The position numbers were made by a program, and so were the translations under genes. Positions 26,924 through 35,233 of a DNA stretch of 64,000 nucleotides are shown one piece after another (the first letter of the stretch is position 1; every line of letters begins with the position of its first letter). Origin of the DNA: an uncultured Macellibacteroides sp. (GTDB lineage: Bacteria; Bacteroidota; Bacteroidia; Bacteroidales; Tannerellaceae); assembly GCF_963667135.1 (NCBI RefSeq), contig NZ_OY762974.1, forward strand, positions 1,550,001 to 1,614,000, written 5' to 3'. The notes below the pieces were generated by a model that saw only the letters and a program-made list of their open reading frames with translations, ran no database searches and was not told the DNA's origin.

Positions 26924-28801
26924 TTATCTTCCTAAAAGTACCAAAAGAATGTTGATGTCACTTGGGGAAATTCCCGGAATGCGGCTTGCCTGAGCAATGG
27001 TATCCGGGTCTATTTTAGTTAGCTTTTGTCTGGCTTCTGTAGATAGAGACTGGATTTCATTGTAATCAATTTTCCCTTTAATCTTAATGTGTTCCAATCG
27101 GTTTATCTTGTCGGCTATCACTTGCTCACGACGAATGTATCCGTCGTATTTTATCTTGATTTCTGCCGCTTCGATAATCTCTTCCTTGCGTGAGGCCGGT
27201 AGTTTATCAAGCATCTGCTTAAAGGCGGGGATCAATTCCGCAAGAGAATTAATAGTAAGCTGTGGCCGTGTAATAAGGTCTATTAGCTTACACCCTTGTT
27301 TAAGGGCCGTAATACCTAATGCTTCCAGTCCGTCGTTGATGTATTGTGGCTTGATGGAGTAGTTGTTGGCAAACTCCAATACCACATCTCGTTGTGCTTT
27401 CTTTTCTTTTAGCAGCTCCAAACGGTCGGTCTTAGCTAACCCAATTTCATAAGCTCTTTCTGTAAGACGCATATCCGCATCGTCCTGACGAAGCAGAATT
27501 CGATATTCAGCACGGGAAGTGAACATGCGGTACGGTTCGTCGACACCCTTTGTTACCAGGTCGTCAATAAGAACACCAATATAAGCCTCGTCGCGGCCAA
27601 GGATAAAAGGTTCTCCTCCGTGGCAGCCAATGTGAGCATTTATACCGGCAATAATACCTTGTCCACCTGCTTCTTCATATCCTGTAGTTCCATTTATTTG
27701 TCCTGCGAAGAATAGATTTTTAATAAGCTTCGTCTCCAGCGAATGATGTAGCTGGGTAGGCATAAAGAAGTCATATTCTATTGCATATCCCGGACGATAA
27801 ATATGAACATCCCGGAAAGCCGGAATTTCTTTCAGCGCACGTAACTGAATGTCGAGTGGGAGCGAAGAGGAAAATCCATTCAGGTAATATTCCTGTGTTG
27901 TTTCTCCTTCAGGTTCCAAAAACAGTTGATGTTGTGTTTTGTCGGCAAACGTTACAATCTTGGTTTCAATGCTGGGGCAATAGCGCGGTCCTATACTTTG
28001 GATCTGCCCATTGTACATAGGCGAATCACCTAATCCGCTTCGCAGAACATCATGAACTGCTTCGTTGGTGTAGAGCATCCAGCAACTAAGTTGCTTGAGT
28101 CTGCGGGGCTCAAAATCGAGATAAGAAAACTTATGAAAGTCGCTTTCCCCTTTTTGTTCGGTTGTGTCTTCAAAGTGAACAGTTCGTCCGTCGATACGAA
28201 CCGGAGTCCCTGTTTTCATCCTCCCGGCTTCCATTCCCAGGCTAACCAGTTGTTCGGTCAGACCGAAAGAAGCTGGTTCAGACATACGTCCGCCGCCCAG
28301 TTTGGTCCGTCCGATATGGATGAGTCCATTAAGAAAAGTTCCATTGGTAAGTACTACTGCACCTGCACGAAACTCAACATTCATATTTGTTATTACTCCG
28401 CAAACGCGTCCGTCCTCAACAATGAGTTCGCGAACAGCATCCTGCCACATGTATAGGTTCGGTAAGTTTTCTAATATCCCACGCCACTCCTGAATAAATT
28501 TAGCACGGTCACTCTGGGCACGCGGGCTCCACATAGCCGGACCTTTCGATCTGTTAAGCATCCGGAATTGAATAGCAGTATTGTCTGTCACAATACCCAT
28601 ATATCCCCCAAGGGCATCAATTTCGCGCACAATCTGTCCTTTGGCAATACCACCGACAGCCGGATTGCAACTCATCTGAGCCACTTTATTCATGTCCATT
28701 GTAATGAGAAGTGTTCTCGAGCCCATATTGGCAGCAGCAGCAGCGGCTTCACAGCCTGCATGTCCAGCTCCAACAACAATTACGTCGTATTTAAAATTCA
28801 T
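26924..28801 (-). CDS. mnmG: tRNA uridine-34 carboxymethylaminomethyl modification enzyme, MnmG subunit
   Basis: A 625-residue FAD protein that, with MnmE, modifies U34 of tRNAs. The N-terminal nucleotide-binding motif is VVGAGHAGCEAAAAAANMG; the family motifs CNPAVGGIAKGQIVREIDAL and GGGRMSEPAS-like GGRMSEPASFGLTE follow, and FFAGQINGTTGYEEAGGQG is the second dinucleotide-contact motif. The C-terminal all-helical domain is complete (EHIKIKGKIDYNEIQSLSTEARQKL). It is upstream of the ade-uvrC-dtd-mazG-deoC run, with a 45-bp gap that carries a parS-like site. Confidence 0.98.
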   Translation of the reverse strand: MNFKYDVIVVGAGHAGCEAAAAAANMGSRTLLITMDMNKVAQMSCNPAVGGIAKGQIVREIDALGGYMGIVTDNTAIQFRMLNRSKGPAMWSPRAQSDRAKFIQEWRGILENLPNLYMWQDAVRELIVEDGRVCGVITNMNVEFRAGAVVLTNGTFLNGLIHIGRTKLGGGRMSEPASFGLTEQLVSLGMEAGRMKTGTPVRIDGRTVHFEDTTEQKGESDFHKFSYLDFEPRRLKQLSCWMLYTNEAVHDVLRSGLGDSPMYNGQIQSIGPRYCPSIETKIVTFADKTQHQLFLEPEGETTQEYYLNGFSSSLPLDIQLRALKEIPAFRDVHIYRPGYAIEYDFFMPTQLHHSLETKLIKNLFFAGQINGTTGYEEAGGQGIIAGINAHIGCHGGEPFILGRDEAYIGVLIDDLVTKGVDEPYRMFTSRAEYRILLRQDDADMRLTERAYEIGLAKTDRLELLKEKKAQRDVVLEFANNYSIKPQYINDGLEALGITALKQGCKLIDLITRPQLTINSLAELIPAFKQMLDKLPASRKEEIIEAAEIKIKYDGYIRREQVIADKINRLEHIKIKGKIDYNEIQSLSTEARQKLTKIDPDTIAQASRIPGISPSDINILLVLLGR

Positions 28802-28886
28802 TTTTTTGCCTTTTGTTATATCGCTCTATAAATATAGAAATATATCTTATTGATTGATAATCAGTTGATTGAATATAGTGAAAGCC

Positions 28887-29321
28887 TTAAGCTTCCCTGT
28901 CTTCTTCGGAGAGCAAGGTGAGAGCTTCGTTCTCTTTTGCCGTCATAATCTCTCTTTCTCCCGGACCTTTGTCGTTAATTCCGCAAAGATGCAAAACACC
29001 GTGAATAATGATACGGTGCAGCTCTTCCTCGTAATTCGTACCAAACATGTCCGAGTTACTTTTTACTGTATCTAAACTAATAAACAAATCTCCGGATATT
29101 TTGGTTCCTTCCGAATAATCAAAGGTGATAATATCTGTATAATAATCGTGCTGAAGATATTGTTTGTTTACCTCCAGAATCTTTTCATCCGAACAGAAGA
29201 TGTAGCTGATATCGCCGGCTCTCTTTCCATACAGGGCGGCCACTTTCTTGATCCAGTCGCCAACCGCTTTCTTTTTTATTGCGGGAAGCTTTACTTCTTC
29301 CGCATAATAAGCTATTGCCAT
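28887..29321 (-). CDS. ybeY: Endoribonuclease YbeY (rRNA maturation factor)
   Basis: A 144-residue metalloenzyme involved in 16S rRNA 3' processing and ribosome quality control. The UPF0054 motif is present as HRIIIHGVLHLCGINDKGPG. The canonical motif is H-x3-H-x5-H; here His107 and His111 are present but the third position is Asp117. This variant appears to be frequent in Bacteroidota, where the Asp could still bind the metal. Other family blocks (EVNKQYLQHDYYTDIITFDY, then GDLFIS) are present. Its gene follows spmAB by 8 bp. Confidence 0.92.
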   Translation of the reverse strand: MAIAYYAEEVKLPAIKKKAVGDWIKKVAALYGKRAGDISYIFCSDEKILEVNKQYLQHDYYTDIITFDYSEGTKISGDLFISLDTVKSNSDMFGTNYEEELHRIIIHGVLHLCGINDKGPGEREIMTAKENEALTLLSEEDREA

Positions 29322-29330
29322 TTTTAAGTA

Positions 29331-30569
29331 TTAAGTATGAGAAAAGAATAAATAAGCAAGAACAATGGCAGCAATGGCACCAGCCAAATCTGCCAGTAAC
29401 GCACATTGCACCGTGTAACGAGTGTGGCGGATACCTACGCTTCCGTAGTACAAGGCAACCACATAGAATGTAGTGTCGCAAGCACCCTGAGCAGTGCAGG
29501 CAAGCCGGCCTACAAACGAATCAGCCCCGTAAGTATTCATCGCGTCTAGCATCATACCGCGTGCGCCACTTCCGCTAAGCGGTTTCATTAGTATGGTAGG
29601 CAAAGCCCCCACAAATTCAGTGTCAATACCAAGAGACCCTATGCCAAATTTAACCCCTTCAATTACAAAATTCATTGCTCCGGAAGCACGGAATACACCA
29701 ATGCCTACAAGGATAGCAATGAGATAAGGGATGATGGTTATGGCGGTTTTAAAACCTTCTTTTGCCCCTTCGATAAAGGCATCGTAGACATTTATTTTTT
29801 TGCGTACACCACTAACTATGAATCCACAGATAATGGTAAACAAAAGCGTATTGGCGAACACGGTTGAGTAGAGTGAAATCTGTTCCTGCTGAAGCGTGCT
29901 AAAATACCAGATAATACCCCCAATGAAAAGGGCTAACCCACCAAAGAAGAGAATCAATTCTTTTTGCAGCATATTGATACGTTGCTTAAAACATACTGCA
30001 ATGATTGCCACAAGGGTGGAAATGAACGTAGCAAGCAGGATTGGCAGAAATACATCCGACGGATTGGCTGCACCCAATTGTGCCCGATACATCATAATGG
30101 TTATGGGAATAATCGTCAGTCCTGATGCATTTATACATAAAAACATAATCATGGCATCGCTGGCAGAATCTTTCGACTTGTTGAAAGATTGCATCTCCTG
30201 CATGGCTTTTAATCCCATTGGGGTTGCCGCATTATCCAGACCAAGCAAATTTGCCGAAAAGTTCATGAATATGGCCCCTGTTGCAGGGTGTCCTGCAGGA
30301 ATACCCGGGAAAAGCTTGCTGAATACCGGAGCAGCCATTTTGGCGAAACGTTGGATAACGCCACCTTTTTCTCCAATCTTCATGATGCCAAGCCAAAGGG
30401 AAAGAATTCCGGTTAATCCTAATGAAATCTCGAAACCAGTTTTGGCCGAGTCGAAAGACGCGTTAATTATATCTGTAAATACAGCCACGTCGCCGCCAAA
30501 GATTAGTTTGCCCATTGCTACCACAAAGGCAACTAGAAAAAAGGCGATCCAGATGTAGTTCAATACCAT
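29331..30569 (-). CDS. SpmA-SpmB fusion membrane protein (nucleoside recognition/Gate domains)
   Basis: A 412-residue polytopic membrane protein. The N-terminal half matches spore maturation protein A (GGVIQRFAKMAAPVFSKLFPGIPAGHPATGAIFMN, split here in meaning only: ..KLFPGIPAGHPA and MNFSANLLGLDNAATPMG) and the C-terminal half matches SpmB (KTAITIIPYLIAILVGIGVF, then TILMKPLSGSGARGMMLDAM). In Bacillus the two are separate proteins for spore core dehydration; this lineage does not sporulate, so the role must differ, probably transport or cell-envelope related. About ten membrane spans. Divergent from the dehydrogenase at 30667. Confidence 0.9.
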   Translation of the reverse strand: MVLNYIWIAFFLVAFVVAMGKLIFGGDVAVFTDIINASFDSAKTGFEISLGLTGILSLWLGIMKIGEKGGVIQRFAKMAAPVFSKLFPGIPAGHPATGAIFMNFSANLLGLDNAATPMGLKAMQEMQSFNKSKDSASDAMIMFLCINASGLTIIPITIMMYRAQLGAANPSDVFLPILLATFISTLVAIIAVCFKQRINMLQKELILFFGGLALFIGGIIWYFSTLQQEQISLYSTVFANTLLFTIICGFIVSGVRKKINVYDAFIEGAKEGFKTAITIIPYLIAILVGIGVFRASGAMNFVIEGVKFGIGSLGIDTEFVGALPTILMKPLSGSGARGMMLDAMNTYGADSFVGRLACTAQGACDTTFYVVALYYGSVGIRHTRYTVQCALLADLAGAIAAIVLAYLFFSHT

Positions 30570-30588
30570 AGTAATCTCTTTTAACCCA

Positions 30589-30596
30589 CAAAAGTA
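30589..30596 (-). promoter_or_regulatory. -7 promoter box of spmAB
   Basis: Minus-strand TACTTTTG, a TAnnTTTG match, about 20 bp before the start at 30569. Confidence 0.5.
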
Positions 30597-30606
30597 GTAA
30601 TTCTTC

Positions 30607-30638
30607 TTTGTATAAAGGATTTGTTTTGTTTAAATTTG
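30607..30638 (+). promoter_or_regulatory. Full -33/-7 promoter of the 2-hydroxyacid dehydrogenase operon
   Basis: TTTG (30607-30610), 20 bp, TAAATTTG (30631-30638). This is the best complete match to the Bacteroides -33 TTTG / -7 TAnnTTTG promoter in the window. The start codon is 28 bp downstream. Confidence 0.75.
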
Positions 30639-30666
30639 GCAGCTGTAAAAATTTATAACGTACAAT

Positions 30667-31629
30667 ATGAAGAAGATACTGGTAACATTCGATATGTTCC
30701 GAGAAGGTTTTACTGAATTGGAAAGCAAATATGAAGTAGTATTTCCCGATGGCAGAGATTTTACCTACGACGAAGTTTCGGAAATGATTTCCGATTACGA
30801 TGTGCTTTGTTCCATGTTTGACTTCCCGGTGGACAAGGCTTTGATTGATCGGGCCACCAATCTGCAACTCGTAGCTAATTATGCCGTAGGGTATAACAAT
30901 ATCGATGTAGCCTATGCTTTGTCGAAAGGCCTTACTGTAGCCAATACTCCTGATCCGGTAACAGCCCCCACCGCCAATCTTGCGTTAGGCCTTATGCTGG
31001 ATACTGCCCGCCGTATAACCGAATGCGACAGGAAGCTTCGCACAATGGGAAAAAACATGAAAGTGGGAGTGCTTGAGAATCTTGGGGTATCAATAACCGG
31101 ACAAACCTTAGGTATTATTGGGCTGGGACGCATTGGCAAAGCCCTTTGCAAAAGAGCCCGTGCTTGTGGTATGAACGTAATATACAACAACCGTCGTCCG
31201 CTGTATATTGAAGAAGAAACAAAGCTGGGTGCTTCCTTTGTTTCGATGGAAGAGCTACTGGCGCAATCCGATTTTGTATCGCTTAATCTTCCTTACAATC
31301 AGGAAACGTATCATATTATTGGCGAAGCCGAATTAAAACAAATGAAACCGTCGGCCATACTTATCAATACGGGCAGAGGACCGCTTGTTGACGAGCATGC
31401 TCTGGTAAAGGCATTGCAAGATGGCACTATACACGGAGCTGGTCTGGATGTATTCGAATTTGGAGATTACCCGCTTCCCGAATTGCTTGAACTGGACAAT
31501 GTGGTTCTTACGCCTCATATTGGAACACAAACCATGGATGCCCGAATAGCCATGGCACGCGCGGTCGCCAATAATGTAATAGGTTTTCTTGAAGGCGATC
31601 GTGCCGTTTCACGTGTAACGCGTCCATGA
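30667..31629 (+). CDS. D-isomer-specific 2-hydroxyacid dehydrogenase
   Basis: A 320-residue NAD(P)-dependent dehydrogenase, of the glyoxylate/hydroxypyruvate reductase-like group. The Rossmann motif is TLGIIGLGRIGKALCKRARA. Catalytic positions are INTGRGPLVDEHAL (Arg), the Glu in GLDVFEFGDYPLP and the His in VVLTPHIGTQT. Substrate cannot be fixed from sequence; glyoxylate, hydroxypyruvate or phosphonate-type oxoacids are all possible. Its last four bases (ATGA) contain the start of the AlkD-like gene, so the two are coupled. A parS-like 16-mer lies inside its 3' coding end at 31605-31620. Confidence 0.9.
   Translation: MKKILVTFDMFREGFTELESKYEVVFPDGRDFTYDEVSEMISDYDVLCSMFDFPVDKALIDRATNLQLVANYAVGYNNIDVAYALSKGLTVANTPDPVTAPTANLALGLMLDTARRITECDRKLRTMGKNMKVGVLENLGVSITGQTLGIIGLGRIGKALCKRARACGMNVIYNNRRPLYIEEETKLGASFVSMEELLAQSDFVSLNLPYNQETYHIIGEAELKQMKPSAILINTGRGPLVDEHALVKALQDGTIHGAGLDVFEFGDYPLPELLELDNVVLTPHIGTQTMDARIAMARAVANNVIGFLEGDRAVSRVTRP
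31605..31620. other. Weak parS-like 16-mer inside a coding end
   Basis: CGTTTCACGTGTAACG matches TGTTTCACGTGAAACA at 13 of 16 positions. It is about 4.7 kb from the stronger site at 26898. It could be a secondary ParB site or chance. Confidence 0.3.
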
Positions 31630-32342
31630 CAGCCTCTTTTATTCTGCAGGAACTCCTATCAGTAGCCAATCCGGAGAAGGCTATGTTTCTGCAGGGATTT
31701 TTTAAAACCGGAAAGGGTCAATATGCCGAAGGCGATGTTTTTCTCGGCTTGGTGGTTCCTCATACCCGGAGTATTGCCAAAGCCAACAAGCAAACTCCTC
31801 TTTCCGAACTGGAAATTCTGATTCAAAGCGAGTATCATGAAGCTCGTCTTTGCGCTTTGCTTATACTTGTCGAGCAATTTAAGAAGGCTTCCGAATCCGA
31901 AAGAGCTGACATATATACTTTCTATCTGAATCATACCAGCCAGATTAATAACTGGGATTTAGTAGACATTAGCTGTCCGTACATAGTGGGAAGTTCCCTG
32001 CTCGGCAAAGATCGTTCCCGTCTTTACGAATTGGCAGAAAGCAATCACCTTTGGTCTCAACGTATCGCCGTTGTTTCAACCATAGCATTTATTCGTAAAG
32101 GAGAATTTATGGATACCTTCGCACTTGCCGAAAAATTGTTGATTCATGAACACGATCTTATGCATAAAGCCGTAGGATGGATGCTGCGCGAAGTAGGGAA
32201 GAAAGACCGGGCCTCTCTTACCGATTTTCTTGAACGCAACGCCAGCCGGATGCCCCGTACGGCATTAAGATATGCCATCGAGCATTATCCGGAAGCAGAA
32301 AGAAAAGCGTTTTTATCCGTGAAGCAAATCAAAAACAAGTGA
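31626..32342 (+). CDS. AlkD-family DNA alkylation repair glycosylase (HEAT-like)
   Basis: A 238-residue HEAT-repeat-like protein of the DNA alkylation repair (AlkD/AlkC) superfamily. It removes positively charged alkylated bases without flipping them. The signature is INNWDLVDISCPYIVG, which holds the Trp/Asp pair that contacts DNA in characterised AlkD, and LWSQRIAVVSTIAFIRKG, which holds a second conserved Trp/Arg. KAVGWMLREVGKKD is another family block. It starts at an ATG that overlaps the dehydrogenase stop by 4 bp, an odd partner for a metabolic enzyme. Confidence 0.88.
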   Translation: MTASFILQELLSVANPEKAMFLQGFFKTGKGQYAEGDVFLGLVVPHTRSIAKANKQTPLSELEILIQSEYHEARLCALLILVEQFKKASESERADIYTFYLNHTSQINNWDLVDISCPYIVGSSLLGKDRSRLYELAESNHLWSQRIAVVSTIAFIRKGEFMDTFALAEKLLIHEHDLMHKAVGWMLREVGKKDRASLTDFLERNASRMPRTALRYAIEHYPEAERKAFLSVKQIKNK

Positions 32343-32645
32343 TATTCCTGCCAGGAAACGCCCTAATGGTGAAGGATGTGAAGCCTTTTTTCGCAAACAA
32401 TGTGAGAGAATCCCTTAAAAGCATATACTTTTTGCCTCGAAAGATATATCCTTCGTCCTTCAATCTTATAAGGAAAAAGAGTAATCTATTATTACCAGAT
32501 ACCTATCAACAATGGCTCGTTTTATAAGTTGTTAAAAGACTATTATTATAAACTACAGCAATATTAATAAAATATTTATTTATATCGCTTCTTTAATAAT
32601 AAATAATTTATAAATTTGTGACTTCTAATTATAAAACAAGGTATT
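32343..32645. other. 303-bp AT-rich non-coding region before the MFS cassette
   Basis: No supported gene. A 62-codon frame starting with a non-ATG codon overlaps the end of the AlkD-like gene and shows no family character. The last 100 bp are very AT-rich and carry a promoter box at 32611-32618. No terminator hairpin for the AlkD operon was recognised. Confidence 0.55.
32611..32618 (+). promoter_or_regulatory. -7 promoter box of the MFS-YhcH-creatininase cassette
   Basis: TAAATTTG, 27 bp before the ATG at 32646, in an AT-rich leader. Confidence 0.55.
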
Positions 32646-33887
32646 ATGAAAAACAAAAACATTTATCCATGGCTTGTAGTTGCGATGCTTTGGGGCGTTG
32701 CACTGCTAAATTACATGGATAGACAAATGTTATCTACAATGAAATCTGCCATGCAGATCGATATCGTGGAATTGGAATCAGCCACAAACTTTGGTCGATT
32801 GATGGCCGTGTTCCTTTGGATCTACGGATTAATGAGTCCGATTTCGGGAATCATTGCTGATCGCATGAATCGAAAATGGTTAATTGTGGGAAGCTTGTTC
32901 GTATGGTCTGCGGTTACTTCGCTCATGGGCGAGGCCGAAACATTCCATCAGATTTACTGGCTGAGAGCTCTTATGGGGGTAAGCGAAGCACTCTATATTC
33001 CAGCCGGACTCTCTTTGATAGCAGACTATCATACCGGAAAATCACGTTCCCTGGCGGTTGGTATTCATATGACCGGCTTATATACAGGACAAGCCATCGG
33101 AGGATTTGGCGCAACAGTTGCTGCCGCCTTCACCTGGAATACTACATTTCACTGGTTTGGTATCATTGGTATTGTATACGCCTTACTGTTAATGTTTTTT
33201 CTGAAGGATAAGAAAAGTTCTTTTGCCGAACATCCAAAAGGATCGGCTACGGTACCCAAGGAGAAAAAATCATTGTTCAAAGGTCTGGGCATACTGTTTA
33301 GCAACCTCTCTTTCTGGATTATCTTACTTTACTTTGCCGCACCAAGTTTACCGGGATGGGCTACCAAGAACTGGTTACCAACGCTCTTTGCCGATAGTTT
33401 GAATATTCCAATGTCTCAGGCAGGGCCTATAGCTACCATCACCATTGCCTTATCATCCTTTATTGGGGTAATAGCAGGAGGTATCCTTTCCGACAAATGG
33501 GTACAAAAGAATATACGTGGACGCGTTTACACCGGAGCCATTGGATTAGGAATGACTATCCCTTCGCTGCTTTTGTTAGGGTATGGAAGCGGATTGATAA
33601 GCGTAGTAGGAGCCGCCCTCTGCTTCGGGATTGGCTACGGTCTGTTCGATGCCAACAATATGCCTATTCTTTGTCAGTTTGTATCGTCCAAGAACCGGGC
33701 AACTGCCTATGGCGTGATGAATATGGTTGGCGTGTTTGCCGGCGCATTTATTACTGATTTGCTGGGCAGATGGGCAGACGGAGGCAACCTGGGTGCCGGA
33801 TTTGCCATGCTGGCCGGTATTGTCTTCATTGCTTTGGCCGCTCAGTTGTTTTTTTTGCGCCCAAAGACCGACAATATGTTGGAATAG
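32646..33887 (+). CDS. MFS transporter (anion:cation symporter-like, sugar acid type)
   Basis: A 413-residue, 12-span major facilitator. The loop 2-3 motif is GIIADRMNRKWLIVGS, and the N-terminal LLNYMDRQMLSTM (a -NYxDR- type) is typical of the ACS/ExuT-GudP-NanT group of organic-anion carriers. Further on, GLYTGQAIGGFGATV and GGILSDKWVQKNIRGR match the family. The substrate is not known. It is the first gene of a cassette with a YhcH-like protein and a creatininase-family hydrolase, suggesting uptake of an acidic sugar or lactam-type compound. A 33-bp gap precedes the next gene. Confidence 0.85.
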   Translation: MKNKNIYPWLVVAMLWGVALLNYMDRQMLSTMKSAMQIDIVELESATNFGRLMAVFLWIYGLMSPISGIIADRMNRKWLIVGSLFVWSAVTSLMGEAETFHQIYWLRALMGVSEALYIPAGLSLIADYHTGKSRSLAVGIHMTGLYTGQAIGGFGATVAAAFTWNTTFHWFGIIGIVYALLLMFFLKDKKSSFAEHPKGSATVPKEKKSLFKGLGILFSNLSFWIILLYFAAPSLPGWATKNWLPTLFADSLNIPMSQAGPIATITIALSSFIGVIAGGILSDKWVQKNIRGRVYTGAIGLGMTIPSLLLLGYGSGLISVVGAALCFGIGYGLFDANNMPILCQFVSSKNRATAYGVMNMVGVFAGAFITDLLGRWADGGNLGAGFAMLAGIVFIALAAQLFFLRPKTDNMLE

Positions 33888-33920
33888 CTTAGCATGTAAC
33901 TTTTAATCATAGCAACAAAA

Positions 33921-34367
33921 ATGATTGTATCCAATTTATCAAACAGCAGTAGGGTGGAAGGACTTCACCCGCTGTTTAAAACGCTTTTCGATTACGTAAA
34001 AGGCAACGATCTTCTCCATGCAGAGTTCGGACGTATTGTGCTTGATGGCGACAACCTGTTTATAAACAATGTGAATCCGGAGTGCGTACCAGCCGAAAAG
34101 CAGGTGCTTGAAGTACACCACGACTATATCGACGTGCACATCCTGCTTGAAGGAGCCGAAACCATTGGATGGAAAGTTATAGAAGATGTAAAAGAGGAAG
34201 TAAAGCCTTATGAAAAAGAAGGCGATTGCGCACTTTATTCAGATAAACCAAGTACATTTGTACATCTTCAGCCTGGAGAATTTATGATTGTGTATCCGGA
34301 AGACCCTCATGCTCCTGTAATTGGAGACGGAAAAATACGCAAGCTGATCGCCAAGGTGAAGCTATGA
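33921..34367 (+). CDS. YhcH/YjgK/YiaL-family protein (sugar anomerase-like)
   Basis: A 148-residue cupin-like protein. The family pattern is seen in VLEVHHDYIDVHILLEGAET, the metal/sugar site (E-x-H-x3-D-x-H), and in FVHLQPGEFMIVYPEDPHAP, which holds the second conserved His/Asp set. Homologue NanQ acts on the anomers of sialic acid, and relatives are in sugar acid operons. This protein lacks a signal peptide, so it is cytoplasmic. Position between an MFS carrier and a creatininase-family hydrolase suggests a three-gene catabolic cassette. Confidence 0.88.
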   Translation: MIVSNLSNSSRVEGLHPLFKTLFDYVKGNDLLHAEFGRIVLDGDNLFINNVNPECVPAEKQVLEVHHDYIDVHILLEGAETIGWKVIEDVKEEVKPYEKEGDCALYSDKPSTFVHLQPGEFMIVYPEDPHAPVIGDGKIRKLIAKVKL

Positions 34368-34383
34368 AATAAACTTGTTAATT

Positions 34384-35142
34384 ATGAATAAAGAAATTGA
34401 TTTGTCCGTATCTTGCTACGGTAAAGTAAAAGATCTTTCTTATGATGTGGCTATTCTTCCCTGGGGAGCTACCGAGCCACACAATTATCATTTGCCTTAT
34501 CTTACCGACTGTATTTTGTCTCACGACACATCCGTTGATGCAGCCGAAAAGGCGTTTCGTGAGTCTGGTGTACGATGCATGGTGCTTCCACCGGTTACCT
34601 ACGGTTCTCAGAACCCCGGCCAGAGGGATTATCCCTTTTGTCTGCACGCGCGTTACGAAACACAGCGGGCTATTTTGGGCGATGTGGTTGCCGCTTTGCA
34701 TTTGCAGGGTATTCGGAAAATGATTATCGTAAACGGACACGGCGGAAACAGTTTCAAGAATATGATTCGTGATTTGTCTGTCGACTACCCCGACTTCCTT
34801 ATTGCCTGCACCAACTGGTATGGCATAGTTCCTCAGCAAGGTTATTTCGAAAATAAAGATGACCATGCCGGTGAGCAGGAAACCTCCGTTATGATGTATT
34901 ATCACCCCGAGCTTGTAAATCTGGAAGAGGCAGGAGAAGGAACATCCAAACCGTTTGCCTTATCTTCATTGAACGAACAAGTGGCCTGGGTTCCCCGTTA
35001 CTGGAGTAAAGTTTCGGCAGATACCGGTATTGGAGATCCCCGTAAATCATCGGCCGAAAAGGGAGAACGTTATGCAAAAGCCGTTGTGGAAAAGCTGGCG
35101 CTTCTGTTTACCGAAATAGGAAGTAAAGAGGTTTATCTCTAG
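34384..35142 (+). CDS. Creatininase-family metal-dependent amidohydrolase
   Basis: Starts at the ATG at 34384; a TTG-initiated extension of three residues has less support. The ~252-residue protein has the creatininase metal-site pattern: PWGATEPHNYHLPYLTD (Glu and His ligands, catalytic Asp) and IVNGHGGNSFKNM (the conserved NGHGGN). ENKDDHAGEQETSVMMY supplies the later His/Glu. Members hydrolyse cyclic amides (creatinine), lactams or related compounds such as 3-dehydro-scyllo-inosose lactones or formylamides. In this context creatinine itself is unlikely; a sugar-derived lactone or lactam is an inference. 16 bp after the YhcH-like gene. Confidence 0.9.
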   Translation: MNKEIDLSVSCYGKVKDLSYDVAILPWGATEPHNYHLPYLTDCILSHDTSVDAAEKAFRESGVRCMVLPPVTYGSQNPGQRDYPFCLHARYETQRAILGDVVAALHLQGIRKMIIVNGHGGNSFKNMIRDLSVDYPDFLIACTNWYGIVPQQGYFENKDDHAGEQETSVMMYYHPELVNLEEAGEGTSKPFALSSLNEQVAWVPRYWSKVSADTGIGDPRKSSAEKGERYAKAVVEKLALLFTEIGSKEVYL

Positions 35143-35163
35143 ATTCACTCACTAAAAAATTAT

Positions 35164-35211
35164 AACGGCTCCCGGCATAATCTTGTAAAGATTGCCGGGA
35201 GCCGTTTCTTT
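35164..35211. terminator. Bidirectional terminator between the creatininase gene and GH3
   Basis: A perfect 14-bp stem, AACGGCTCCCGGCA with TGCCGGGAGCCGTT, followed on the plus strand by TCTTTT and on the minus strand by an AT-rich run. It separates convergent genes. Confidence 0.92.
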
Positions 35212-35233
35212 TATACCTACTTTGATAAAGCTA

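Noticed and set aside
32339-32527. 62-codon plus-strand frame overlapping the end of the AlkD-like gene
   Set aside because: Non-ATG start, no recognisable family and an amino acid mix like translated intergenic DNA.
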